From assembly GCA_021300055.1 (NCBI GenBank), contig JAJTHU010000263.1, positions 1-14,758 of the forward strand: a DNA stretch of 14,758 nt, given 5' to 3'. Positions 6,936-14,542 of the stretch are shown here, piece after piece (position 1 is the stretch's first letter; every line of letters starts with the position of its first letter). Position numbers and translations under genes: made by a program. Below the pieces are notes generated by a model that ran no database searches, had not been told where the DNA came from, and saw only the letters and a program-made list of their open reading frames with translations. The DNA is from Nitrosomonadaceae bacterium (GTDB lineage Bacteria > Pseudomonadota > Gammaproteobacteria > Burkholderiales > Usitatibacteraceae).

Positions 6936-7772
6936 CTACGCCCCGGTGGGCGTCGATCGCGGGCCGCTTAAGCTGCCGACAAACCAACGTGCCAGCAACG
7001 TCACCAGCAAGCCTGCGATCAAGCCCACTCCCCACAACACCCAGACCAAGGGCACCAACCAGCCAATGATGCTGGCGATCCAAGGCGTGGTGGCGGATGC
7101 GGCTGCACCGATGCCTGCGGCCGCTGCGGCGGCGCGCTGCGCTGATTCTGCAAGCGCCTGTTCTGCTGCTGCCGTTGCCTCTTTAGCACCGGCGAGTGCC
7201 GTGCCGGATGCAGCTGTTGCTGTTGATGCGGCAGCAGCGGCGGACGCAGATGCTTCTTCAGCGATCTTGCCGAGGTTGAGCTGTGTGATCTCTGCGCTCG
7301 TGCCCGCCGCGCTGCGCACCCACGCGGCCCACGATTCGACCGACTGTATCAACTCCGGTGGCAGCCAGGCGCTCACCCATGCGGGCATCGGCGGTGGCGG
7401 TGGAATCGTAGCTGCAGCGGCGGCAGCTGCCTTGGCGGCATTTGTTGCGGCGGCTGTTGCGTCTCGTGTAGCTTGATTGGCGGCGGCAGTTGCGTCGCGT
7501 GCCGCCTGACTTGCGGCGGCCTTTGCCGCTTCCGTCGATTGCGCTAACGCGCTTGCGGCTTGATTGGTGGCTTGCGTGGTGATCTCGGCGACACTCGCCG
7601 CAGCGGCGCGCGTTGCGCTCTCAGTCACCATCGCGGCTTGCTGTGCGGCGTGCGCGACACGGTCAGACGCGACAGCGTCTGCGGTCCACTGCGCCAAGCC
7701 TGCGGCGGCCCAAGCGAGTGCCGTCCAGATGATTACAAATACAGCAAACAATGCCCAAACTGCTTTTTTCAT
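6936..7772 (-). CDS. alanine-rich double-anchored membrane protein with 11-residue repeats
   Basis: I do not recognise a named family. The 278-residue protein starts MKKAVWALFAVFVIIWTALA, an N-terminal membrane anchor with a positive start. An alanine-rich helical region (about 30-122) follows, then a proline run (124-128), a tryptophan-rich stretch (about 131-152), a second alanine-rich helix (about 169-227) and a second membrane segment (about 230-264) with a basic end. By charge both ends should be cytoplasmic and the 200-residue loop periplasmic. Residues 68-122 fall into five consecutive 11-mers, clearest in AARDATAAANQ and ATRDATAAATN, similar in rhythm to LEA group 3 and apolipoprotein helices. 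ATG 7772 is preferred because it places the anchor at the start; the in-frame GTG 7829 would add 19 residues. No good Shine-Dalgarno is seen. The role could be envelope spacing, lipid-surface binding or stress protection; this is a guess. Confidence 0.7.
   Translation of the reverse strand: MKKAVWALFAVFVIIWTALAWAAAGLAQWTADAVASDRVAHAAQQAAMVTESATRAAAASVAEITTQATNQAASALAQSTEAAKAAASQAARDATAAANQATRDATAAATNAAKAAAAAAATIPPPPPMPAWVSAWLPPELIQSVESWAAWVRSAAGTSAEITQLNLGKIAEEASASAAAAASTATAASGTALAGAKEATAAAEQALAESAQRAAAAAAGIGAAASATTPWIASIIGWLVPLVWVLWGVGLIAGLLVTLLARWFVGSLSGPRSTPTGA
7440..7505 (-). repeat. two 33-bp tandem units inside the alanine-rich gene
   Basis: Bases 7473-7505 and 7440-7472 are adjacent units agreeing at 24 of 33 positions. 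They encode AARDATAAANQ and ATRDATAAATN. The repeat is visible in protein and DNA, which suggests expansion by unit duplication. Confidence 0.6.
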
Positions 7773-8044
7773 ATTGATACCGATGGCTCGAAAGGAGGAA
7801 GTGAAGCGTGGCAATGGGTGAATGTGCACGCAACACGAGGCCCGAGATAGACCGCGGCGCTGAGCGGGGGTTCAACTGGGCTGGCGGATTACCGCAGGGC
7901 ATAAACTCCAGCATTGGTGAGGTGTTTGGGCAGCGTTTGCCCGAAAAAGCGCGCCGTTGCTAGGGTTTCACTTCTGCGAAACGTGGCGCTCTAGCGTCCG
8001 TTGCCATGCCGCATACCCCGTACCTCGCTTAAGGGCTGCCGGGC

Positions 8045-9046
8045 CTAAGCGCGCAGCACAGTCGGTAGTTCTTGGCTCAGGAAGTCGTACACGGTACGAA
8101 CGACTGCGTTGCTCCGAATCTCGCGGTGTACTGCCAACCACGCAGGTAGCATCGGGATCTGGAGCATGGGCAGCACCCGCACCACACCGGGCCAGAACCG
8201 CAAGTTGTATTGCGCGGCGAAACCGATGCCCGCACCCGTAGCAATGAGCTGCCCGGTGACGAGGTAGTCGTCCGAGCGGGCACAGAAATGCTCGCGCGTT
8301 ACGCTGTACCCTAGTCCTGCGAAGCCGCGGATGATCGCGTCGTTACGGTCGGCGCCGATCAGACGGTGTTGGTAGAGGTCTGGCGGTTGCTGCGGCACAC
8401 CAGCCCAAGCGAGGTAAGACTCGTGCGCGCACGCCACGATTGGCACATCCGCAAGCTTCTTCGCGACAAGCGAGTTCTGTGTGGGGCGCACCATACGAAC
8501 CGCGATGTCGGCCTCCCGCCGTAGCAAGTCAGTGAGCGCGTCGGAGGCGACGATATCGACTTGGATGCCCGGCTCCTGGCGCTGAAGCTGCGCGATGAGT
8601 GGAGGCAGTAGTAGCGTCGCCACTACTTGGCTCGCTGAGATGCGTACTGAACCCTCGCGCTGTTGGCGGACTTGGTCGAGCGACTGGCGTATGCCAAGTG
8701 CGCCGCTCTCCATGTCTCGCGCTGCTGATGAGATGCGCAATGCCGCCGCAGTGGGGATCACACCACGCCCCGTGCGCTCGAAAAGTGGAACGCCAAGCTG
8801 TGCTTCTAACTCCGCGATGTGCCGCGATAGCGTTGGCTGCTGCGCGCCTAATCGCTTTGCGGCGCCGAGCAGGCTGCCTGCATCCAACACCGCGACAAAG
8901 CTGCGTACCAGCGCCCAGTCGAACCCGCTCAGCGCAACGCCTGACGCAGCCGGTTGGGGCGCACGCTGCGGGGCTGAAAGGCTGTTGGCGACCCGGTCCG
9001 TCGGGGTCGCTTGGGTTTTGGAGGCTTGGGGGCGTTTTCCGGGCAT
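8045..9046 (-). CDS. LysR-family transcriptional regulator
   Basis: This 333-residue protein has the LysR layout. A winged helix-turn-helix (about 44-101; FVAVLDAGSLLGAAKRLGAQ, then QPTLSRHIAELEAQLGVPLF) is joined by a linker helix to a periplasmic-binding-like effector domain (about 133-330). An unusual 43-residue Pro/Ala/Gln-rich extension precedes the helix-turn-helix. ATG 9046 is the only good start, because no ATG, GTG or TTG is available closer to the domain. There is no Shine-Dalgarno, and a candidate -10 lies only 7 nt upstream, so the mRNA may be leaderless. It is divergent from the epimerase/DUF4386 operon, 144 nt away, so it probably controls that operon and itself. The effector is unknown. 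Confidence 0.92.
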   Translation of the reverse strand: MPGKRPQASKTQATPTDRVANSLSAPQRAPQPAASGVALSGFDWALVRSFVAVLDAGSLLGAAKRLGAQQPTLSRHIAELEAQLGVPLFERTGRGVIPTAAALRISSAARDMESGALGIRQSLDQVRQQREGSVRISASQVVATLLLPPLIAQLQRQEPGIQVDIVASDALTDLLRREADIAVRMVRPTQNSLVAKKLADVPIVACAHESYLAWAGVPQQPPDLYQHRLIGADRNDAIIRGFAGLGYSVTREHFCARSDDYLVTGQLIATGAGIGFAAQYNLRFWPGVVRVLPMLQIPMLPAWLAVHREIRSNAVVRTVYDFLSQELPTVLRA

Positions 9047-9053
9047 GCAGAAT

Positions 9054-9081
9054 TGTATAGCTAAATTGCACGTATAGGCAA
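9054..9081 (-). promoter_or_regulatory. candidate LysR gene promoter
   Basis: On the minus strand, TTGCCT (9081-9076) is followed after 16 nt by TATACA (9059-9054). Each box matches consensus at four of six positions. A start about 7 nt past the -10 would fall at or next to the ATG at 9046, giving a leaderless transcript. Confidence 0.45.
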
Positions 9082-9083
9082 TT
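9064..9083. promoter_or_regulatory. candidate LysR operator: AATTGC-N8-GCAATT
   Basis: AATTGC (9064-9069) and GCAATT (9078-9083) form a perfect 20-bp dyad in the divergent intergenic region. It overlaps the -35 and spacer of the candidate LysR promoter. A further AATTG at 9051-9055 and GTATAG copies at 9055 and 9072 add direct repeats. The spacing is not the classic T-N11-A, so the match to LysR sites is by position rather than by pattern. Confidence 0.5.
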
Positions 9084-9190
9084 GTCGAGTATCTGTCGCA
9101 CGCGCAAAGTGGGGCGCATTAATGCCGAACTGAGCATCGCCATTCGCAACCTATCCGCGCCGTGTCCGCGGCTTAACTCTGGAGTGAACA

Positions 9191-10372
9191 GTGTTAGAGC
9201 AACGTCAAAAATGCGTCCTTATCCTTGGGGCCAATGGCCGTCTGGGAAGAGCAGCGACGCAGGCATTTAATGAAGCAGGCTGGGAAGTCCTCGCACAAGC
9301 CCGCCAACCCGTCGATAGCCTTCCAGCGCGCGCACGCCAGATCGGCATTGACATGGCGAACACCGACGCGATTGCAAAAGCCGCTGCGGGAGCAAGCGCA
9401 GTGGTTTACGCTGTGAACCCGCTCCAGACCGAGTGGGACAAGAAACTACTGCCCCTCGCGCGCAAGGGCATGGATGTGGCCCAGCGTCTGGGGGCGTTGT
9501 TCATGCTGCCCGGCAACGTCTATAGCTACGGTGAAAAGATGCCGCTGCGGCTAGTAGAGTCTACGGTCGCCCGGCCATCTAATCGCAAGGGTGAGTTGCG
9601 CGCGGCACTTGAGGAGGAAATGCAAACACGCATTACGCGGGGACTGCGCAGCGTGGTGATTCGTGCGGGGGACTTCTATGGTGCGGGCGTCGGAAACTGG
9701 TTCGACCAAGCCGTGGTCAAGTCGTTGCGCAGCGGCAAATTGGTATATCCAGGGCCGCTGGATCGAGTGCACGCCTGGGCCTACCTGCCCGATCTTGCGC
9801 GTGCGTTCGTCGGCATTGCCGAGCACGATCTTCGTCGCACGCTCAACGCGCCGGTGACGCGTCACGCGCTTCGCGCGAATGGCGACGTGATCGGATCATT
9901 CAAGAAAATCCACTTCGCTGGACACAACGTAACGGGTCGTGACTTGCTCGACGCTGTTGAGCGCGCTGCCGTGCGCCTGCAGGTGGCGACACCTGGCTCA
10001 TTAAAGCGCGCGGGTATGCTGTGGTCCGTGATTCGCTTGGTTGGCTTGGTTTATCCCCTGTGGCGTGAGCTCGCCAAGATGGCGTACCTTTGGCGCGTCC
10101 CTCATACGGTGGAGAGCGTGGTGATGAATGAGTTATTGCCCGAGCTGCGTAATACACCAATTGAAGAGGCGACGCTCGCAGCGCTGATCGACCTAGGCTT
10201 CGGCAGTCCACATTCGACGAGTGCCGCTGTCAGTTTCTTCGCGGAGTCAAGAGCGAGTGCAACATCTCAGCCCCACCAGCCACCGAATCAGCACGTGAAC
10301 GAGCGTGCGTCTCCTGGACTAGCCACGCCACAGACCGCTGCAGAAGTTTCACTCGCGCGCAGTGTGGGGTAG
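9191..10372 (+). CDS. NAD(P)-binding epimerase/dehydratase-like protein (atypical SDR)
   Basis: This is a 393-residue Rossmann-fold protein. VLILGANGRLGRAATQAF holds the dinucleotide-binding GxxGxxG (13-19). VVYAVNP (71-77) and LPGNVYSYGEKMPL (106-119) occupy the strand and active-site positions of extended short-chain dehydrogenases, with Tyr in NVYSYG but no standard YxxxK. RAGDFYGAG (158-166) and FAGHNVTGRDLLDAV (242-256) follow. The last 50 residues (about 343-393) are a Ser/Pro/Gln-rich hydrophilic tail, probably disordered and unusual for the family. GTG 9191 is supported by GGAG six nt upstream. The stop is 6 nt before the first ATG of the DUF4386 gene, indicating an operon. The divergent LysR gene is the likely regulator. 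The substrate is not predictable; it may act as a reductase rather than a sugar epimerase. Confidence 0.85.
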   Translation: MLEQRQKCVLILGANGRLGRAATQAFNEAGWEVLAQARQPVDSLPARARQIGIDMANTDAIAKAAAGASAVVYAVNPLQTEWDKKLLPLARKGMDVAQRLGALFMLPGNVYSYGEKMPLRLVESTVARPSNRKGELRAALEEEMQTRITRGLRSVVIRAGDFYGAGVGNWFDQAVVKSLRSGKLVYPGPLDRVHAWAYLPDLARAFVGIAEHDLRRTLNAPVTRHALRANGDVIGSFKKIHFAGHNVTGRDLLDAVERAAVRLQVATPGSLKRAGMLWSVIRLVGLVYPLWRELAKMAYLWRVPHTVESVVMNELLPELRNTPIEEATLAALIDLGFGSPHSTSAAVSFFAESRASATSQPHQPPNQHVNERASPGLATPQTAAEVSLARSVG

Positions 10373-10384
10373 AGGGCGATGACG

Positions 10385-11086
10385 ATGAACACGGCGCACC
10401 ACAACCCGCTCCAACACCCGTTAGGCGCGTGGTTTGCCTACAGTGCTTCGGCGCTGTTCATTGTGGCGCTCGTGACATTAGGGCAGGCGATCGGCTGGCC
10501 TGGCATTCTTCGGGAGCCACCCGCGACCGTGTTCCCGAGAATACACGCCAATCATGTGGCGATGCTCGCTGGATACGCTTGCTACTTGCTCTCGTCGTTG
10601 GCATTGGTTCCCGTTGCGTTGGCATTGCGCGAAAAGCTGCTGGCTGGCGGCGTCAGCACAATTGTCGTCGATGCCGTGACGTTCTTTGGTTTGGCTGGCG
10701 CTATATTCAAAGCGCTTGGCATCGTTCGTTGGTTGATCGGCATGCCCGGGCTTGCCGCGCAGTACATGGAGTCGACATCCCAAAGTGAACGCGAGGTGCT
10801 CGAAGTTGCGTACCTGACGCTGAACGGCTACGCGGGCTCGGTGGGCGAGTTGCTTGGCGTCCAGCTGACTGGTGGCATATGGATGCTCGGCATCTCGATC
10901 TGCGTACTTCGTCGGTTCGGCAGGCGCTGGGTAAGCGCGCTTGGTATCTTGAGCGGATTGGGGTTTATCGTGTTGACGGCGCGCATCTTCGTGACAGAAG
11001 TCGCTGCTTTGCAAAGCTTCGTGAACCCCATTGGGTTAGCTTGGGTGATCGCGCTCGGCTGGACGATGTCACGTCGGTCAAGCTGA
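10385..11086 (+). CDS. DUF4386-like integral membrane protein
   Basis: This 233-residue inner-membrane protein has about six hydrophobic segments and short loops. Features resembling DUF4386 are ANHVAMLAGYACYLLSSLAL, followed by VPVALALREKL, then a helix with KALGIVRWLIGMPGLA, and a cytoplasmic-looking ending MSRRSS. The function of this family is unknown. Two ATGs are in frame, 10379 and 10385. GAGGG (10372-10376) sits 2 nt before the first but 8 nt before the second, so I use the second; the longer form has 235 residues. The gene follows the epimerase by only a few bases and should be co-transcribed and coupled to it. It ends 20 bp from the convergent DUF2891 gene, and no strong terminator is visible between them. 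Confidence 0.8.
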   Translation: MNTAHHNPLQHPLGAWFAYSASALFIVALVTLGQAIGWPGILREPPATVFPRIHANHVAMLAGYACYLLSSLALVPVALALREKLLAGGVSTIVVDAVTFFGLAGAIFKALGIVRWLIGMPGLAAQYMESTSQSEREVLEVAYLTLNGYAGSVGELLGVQLTGGIWMLGISICVLRRFGRRWVSALGILSGLGFIVLTARIFVTEVAALQSFVNPIGLAWVIALGWTMSRRSS

Positions 11087-11106
11087 TTTGTCGCAAACGA
11101 AAAGGC

Positions 11107-12114
11107 CTAGATGCCCGTGTCGACGGCATCACAAAGCGCGAGAAGCGCGAAACTCACCAACCAGTGCGTGGCGATGAAGTCGCCGCCCGTGACGTGCGGC
11201 AGAGCTGCGCGCAGATGACGTTGTGCTGACGAGCGAAATATCGCGCTTGTGCTTTTGCTTGGCACGCGCTCGGCCAACAATCGCAGGCACCACGCGCGCG
11301 ATAGATTGAGTCCGTCGAGATGTACGAGTTGGCCGTCGAGGCGCGAACCGACCTTGGCAGGTTGCTGCCAAGACGCGATATCCGTTGGTGCAAAGCGCTT
11401 CCACCAATCGGCGAACTGCGCGGGCTGCGCCTCGCTCATCAACAGCGCCTCGCACAGCCCTGGCGAGAGAAAGTCGCTGCCGCTCGGCTCGTATTGCGTA
11501 GGGTATTTGGTGTCGGTACCCAACCACTTGGTGGCGGCGCGCATCAGCGCATTGGCTGTGACGCGATCGTTCGCAGCCCTTGCCGCACGCAGGCTCAGCA
11601 CCATTGCAAAGGCGCTGTTGGCGTGTGTGCCCGCGCGTTGCGGATAGTGCGACACGCTCAGGAAGTTGCGCCACTCACTCAGAAAGTGGCGCGCCAGCGG
11701 TTCGATGCGTTCGCCTGCACGCCTTAGTGTTGGGATGTCGCTCGCGAGCAGCGTCTGCCACAGCGCGAGCAGCCACGCCCAACCATACGGTCGTTCAAAG
11801 CCATTGAAGCGTTGGCAGTAGGCAAGCTCTTTGGCGATGTTGGCCACGGTGAAGCGCTTCCTGAAATGCGCTTCAATCGCAGCGCGCTCAGCGAGCGTTG
11901 GATGAAAGTGCAGCAAACGCGCGAGTGACCAGTGCATGTGTACGCTCGAATGCCAATCGTAGCTGCCCCAAAAAACGGGATGCACCGCGTCAGGACGCGG
12001 TCGGTCTTGTGCGTCCATGGTGAGGTGCTGCATTGCATACGGGTACGGCGTTTGCAGCACTTGCATTGCGCAAGTGGCGTAAGCGGTCGCCGTAGCGGCG
12101 CTGAGCGATGGCAT
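11107..12114 (-). CDS. DUF2891 family protein
   Basis: This 335-residue soluble protein is recognised as DUF2891 by the N-terminal block PYPYAMQHL (about 23-31), then HPVFWGSYDWHSSVHMHWSL (45-64) and FERPYGWAWLLAL (about 107-119). The last block includes SGSDFLSPGLCEALLMSE. Aromatic residues and histidines recur in helices, as in alpha/alpha-barrel enzymes that act on sugars, but no catalytic activity is established for the family. No signal peptide is obvious, so it is probably cytoplasmic. ATG 12114 lies 20 nt after the stop of the preceding gene, without a clear Shine-Dalgarno, consistent with the end of a co-transcribed set. The 3' end faces the DUF4386 gene. Confidence 0.85.
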   Translation of the reverse strand: MPSLSAATATAYATCAMQVLQTPYPYAMQHLTMDAQDRPRPDAVHPVFWGSYDWHSSVHMHWSLARLLHFHPTLAERAAIEAHFRKRFTVANIAKELAYCQRFNGFERPYGWAWLLALWQTLLASDIPTLRRAGERIEPLARHFLSEWRNFLSVSHYPQRAGTHANSAFAMVLSLRAARAANDRVTANALMRAATKWLGTDTKYPTQYEPSGSDFLSPGLCEALLMSEAQPAQFADWWKRFAPTDIASWQQPAKVGSRLDGQLVHLDGLNLSRAWCLRLLAERVPSKSTSAIFRSSAQRHLRAALPHVTGGDFIATHWLVSFALLALCDAVDTGI

Positions 12115-12134
12115 GATCGGGTGGCGCCGGCGGC

Positions 12135-12848
12135 CTATCGTTCTAGTTCAACCAACTCGTACCACGTCATCATCGAGCCACCGACACCACCTTGCACCAT
12201 TACGGCATCGCGGTCGTCGGTTACCCACACATCGTAGGGTGGGTGTTGTGTCGAGAAGCCGCTGTCGCCCACATCAAGGTAGCGGAAGTGCTTGGTCTTG
12301 AAGGTGCCCGCTTTGACCGTGACGGTTTCCTCGCCAACGTACTCGGCGTCAATCTTGACGGGCGCGGCCATGGGTGGGGTGGCGCCGCGCAGGTCAGGCG
12401 AAGGCAAGTACATATTCAGCGTGCGGCGCTTGGTGGTGGACCAATCCATGCCGCCGAGCAGAAATGCATCCGCCACCACGGGATGTGTTCCGAAGCCATC
12501 GATGGGCTGTGCGAGCGGCACGCGCTGCGAAAGCCGCCCGATGGAAGGGCCGTAGGATTCGCACTCAATGAGGTCGGGCGAGAAGCGGAACCAGCCTGAG
12601 CCGTTGAATTCATCGCCAACAACGATGCGCACGCTGCAGTCCATCGGCAGACGATGTTCATTCAGGGCATACACAACATCACGCATCACCGTTGGCAGAG
12701 GTTCTTCAATCTCGCAAAAGGCGCGTAGCACGATCTTGCCGTCGGTGTGATGCGTAAACGTGAAGCGCTCGTCGCCGCGTACTTGATTCAATCGCTCGGG
12801 CTTCTTAGAGGTGTAGACGAGACGTCCTCGAACAGTGCGGTGCTTCAT
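12135..12848 (-). CDS. unrecognised beta-rich protein
   Basis: I do not recognise the family with confidence. The 237-residue product has no signal peptide or membrane segment. It alternates short hydrophobic and charged strands throughout, as in lipocalin-like or DUF3108-like beta-barrels. Noticeable segments are YVGEETVTVKAGTFKTKHF (170-188), of the V-x-V-x-A-G-T-F type seen in DUF3108 proteins, and YDVWVTDDRDAVMVQGG (205-221) near the C-terminus. Proteins of this look often bind or carry a small hydrophobic molecule; that is inference. The start is well supported: ATG 12848 has AGGAG six nt upstream. The gene begins 33 nt after the S33 hydrolase stop and ends 20 nt before DUF2891, so it is the middle of a three-gene operon. 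Confidence 0.8.
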   Translation of the reverse strand: MKHRTVRGRLVYTSKKPERLNQVRGDERFTFTHHTDGKIVLRAFCEIEEPLPTVMRDVVYALNEHRLPMDCSVRIVVGDEFNGSGWFRFSPDLIECESYGPSIGRLSQRVPLAQPIDGFGTHPVVADAFLLGGMDWSTTKRRTLNMYLPSPDLRGATPPMAAPVKIDAEYVGEETVTVKAGTFKTKHFRYLDVGDSGFSTQHPPYDVWVTDDRDAVMVQGGVGGSMMTWYELVELER

Positions 12849-12881
12849 GGTGACTCCTAAAATCGTCGTTATTGCGAAGGT

Positions 12882-14186
12882 TTAGAGCTTGCCGCGTCGT
12901 AAGTCGATCAATCGGCCAAGCACGGCAGGGCCGTCCGCGCGCAGACCGTTATGCTCGTATTCGTTGGTGTGCCAGAGCGTCATGCTTGGCACCTGGGCTG
13001 ATGTTTCCTCGGCGAACTCGCGCGGCACATACATGTCGTCGTAGTACACGGCGGCAACCACGGGTACCTTGTTGTGCGCGAGCACGGCAGGGTCGTAGAG
13101 CATCGGCCACGCATTTGTGGTGGCGAGGATGTTGGCTGCTTCCTTGAGCGGCGCAAGTTGCGCATAGCAATCAAACATCCAGGGGTAGATCATTTCGCCG
13201 GTGAACAGCACGTGGTCCTCGCTGTCGAGCGCAAACGCGGGATGCTCGGCGAGTAAACGCTCAGCAGACCAGTTGCTCGCCGCACGTTGGGTATAGCAAG
13301 CCTCGTGTAGCAGCGAGAAGATGGGGTTGGTATCGAAGTGCTGCATTTGCTCGAGTTGCACCAAAAATGCCCAACTCAATGCACGCTGACCACGTATATC
13401 CTCCCATGCGTCCTCGATAAGGTAGTGCAGCGCCTCAAAGCCATCGCTCATGCCGAGCTGCAGCCCTAGCTGCAAAAATCGTCGCGGTGTGAGCGTGCCA
13501 CCGGAGGGCAATGTCACGCGATGGTGCTGCAGGTGCGACACGAGTTCACGCACGCGTTGCACATCGTCGGGGTAGCGCGCGTAGTAGCGGGCGTTTTTGG
13601 CCATCACGCGCGGATAGGTGGCGCGATAGACGTCATCTGTGGGGCGTGTGACCGAGGGGATGCCACCGGTGATGAAGGCTTCATTGAGCCCTTCCGGCGC
13701 GGCAGAGAGGTAGCGCATCGCGCAAAAGCCGCCATAACTTTGGCCGAGGATGCTCCATTTGGCGTCGCCGATTAGTGCACGGCGAATAGCCTCGGCGTCG
13801 CGCACGATGTTGTCGGCGCGAAAGTGCATGAGGTAATTCGCTTGTGCATCCGGCGCACCTTCCGCGAGGAGCGATGCGGTGGTGACGGGCGTTGAGCGCC
13901 CTGTACCGCGCTGATCGAGCAACAGCACGCGGTAATCCTGCAGCGCGCGCTTGATCCAGCCGGTGTTGCCCATGGGGCGCGGTGCACCAAAGCCCGGGCC
14001 GCCTTGGAAAAACACCAAATACGATAGTGCCGTGTTTGCTTGATCGGGGGTTGTCAGTTCGCGGGCATACACGCGAATGTTGCGTCCCGGGGTCTGATAA
14101 TCGAGCGGGAGCGTAAACCAGTGGTCGCGCAACAAGAGTCCAGGAATCGCGCGCCAAGTGTCAGGGACGGTGTGATGAGATGCCAC
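12882..14186 (-). CDS. alpha/beta hydrolase, proline iminopeptidase-like (S33)
   Basis: This is a 434-residue alpha/beta-hydrolase of the prolyl aminopeptidase (MEROPS S33) type. FFQGGPGFGAPRP holds the GGPG oxyanion motif (62-65). LLLDQRGTGRSTP carries DQRGTGRS (91-98), and ILGQSYGGFCAMRYL (146-160) is the nucleophile elbow with Ser150. The C-terminal acid and base are probably Asp383 or Asp384 in YYDDMYVP and His412 in EYEHNG. Family members remove N-terminal proline or hydrolyse related peptides or esters. No signal peptide is present, so it is cytoplasmic. GTG 14186 is the only usable start, with an in-frame TAA just upstream and no good Shine-Dalgarno. It heads a run with the beta-rich protein (33 nt) and DUF2891. 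The length matches the approximately 430-residue subgroup rather than the 310-residue Pip. Confidence 0.9.
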   Translation of the reverse strand: MASHHTVPDTWRAIPGLLLRDHWFTLPLDYQTPGRNIRVYARELTTPDQANTALSYLVFFQGGPGFGAPRPMGNTGWIKRALQDYRVLLLDQRGTGRSTPVTTASLLAEGAPDAQANYLMHFRADNIVRDAEAIRRALIGDAKWSILGQSYGGFCAMRYLSAAPEGLNEAFITGGIPSVTRPTDDVYRATYPRVMAKNARYYARYPDDVQRVRELVSHLQHHRVTLPSGGTLTPRRFLQLGLQLGMSDGFEALHYLIEDAWEDIRGQRALSWAFLVQLEQMQHFDTNPIFSLLHEACYTQRAASNWSAERLLAEHPAFALDSEDHVLFTGEMIYPWMFDCYAQLAPLKEAANILATTNAWPMLYDPAVLAHNKVPVVAAVYYDDMYVPREFAEETSAQVPSMTLWHTNEYEHNGLRADGPAVLGRLIDLRRGKL

Positions 14187-14290
14187 GATGCTGTTGGGTA
14201 TTGCGCACGGGGCGCAGCGTTACAAAGCATCGATTGTAGGGCATCGCGGCGCAAACCGCGGGTAAATGCCGAGTGTGCTGTGGGATTCGC

Positions 14291-14542
14291 TCAGCGGCGC
14301 ACGTTGGTATCGAGCAGCACCGACGCAATGTGCTCGTCTGTCCGCGCGGTTTCTTCGTCGAGCACGCGCGTAAGCTGCAGGCTCAGCGGGTCGTCGAGCC
14401 GGAGACCGCTCTCACCCAGTGCGCCCATTAAGGAAGATGCGATGCCCTCAATCGCTGCGCGGCGATGACAGAGTGCGCTCACGAGTTCGCGGCGCTGTGC
14501 GTTGGGGTTGGCGTCAACTGAGGAGGACAACGTAGCGTTCAT
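14291..14542 (-). CDS. small helical protein of unknown function
   Basis: This 83-residue protein begins MNATLSSSVDANPNAQRREL. No family is recognised. From residue 16 it is mostly charged helix (RRELVSALCHRRAAIEGIAS, then DDPLSLQLTRVLDEETARTD), without signal peptide or membrane segment. It could be an adaptor or a helical bundle. ATG 14542 overlaps the TGA of a preceding frame as ATGA, which favours this start and implies translational coupling; there is no separate Shine-Dalgarno. A gap of about 104 nt separates it from the S33 gene downstream. The frame is open upstream to the window edge, but that stretch shows coding bias in another frame and should not be part of this protein. Confidence 0.6.
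   Translation of the reverse strand: MNATLSSSVDANPNAQRRELVSALCHRRAAIEGIASSLMGALGESGLRLDDPLSLQLTRVLDEETARTDEHIASVLLDTNVRR

Noticed and set aside
6938..6953. Hairpin ACGCCC-CGGT-GGGCGT at the end of the alanine-rich gene
   Set aside because: It overlaps the stop codon and has no T tract on the transcribed side, so it is not supported as a terminator.
6838..7476. 212-codon plus-strand open frame opposite the alanine-rich gene
   Set aside because: Alanine codons (GCN) read on the other strand in one frame also give alanine-rich protein. The minus-strand version has proper membrane segments, a basic start and 11-mer repeats.
7927..7941. Hairpin GGGCA-N5-TGCCC as a terminator of the LysR gene
   Set aside because: The stem is only 5 bp and no T run follows it on either strand.
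7793..7963. Small plus-strand ORF (ATG 7814) behind an AGGAGG at 7793-7798
   Set aside because: The 49-codon product has no motif, and the spacing of 15 nt from AGGAGG to the ATG is too long. The sequence is more likely upstream DNA of the alanine-rich gene.
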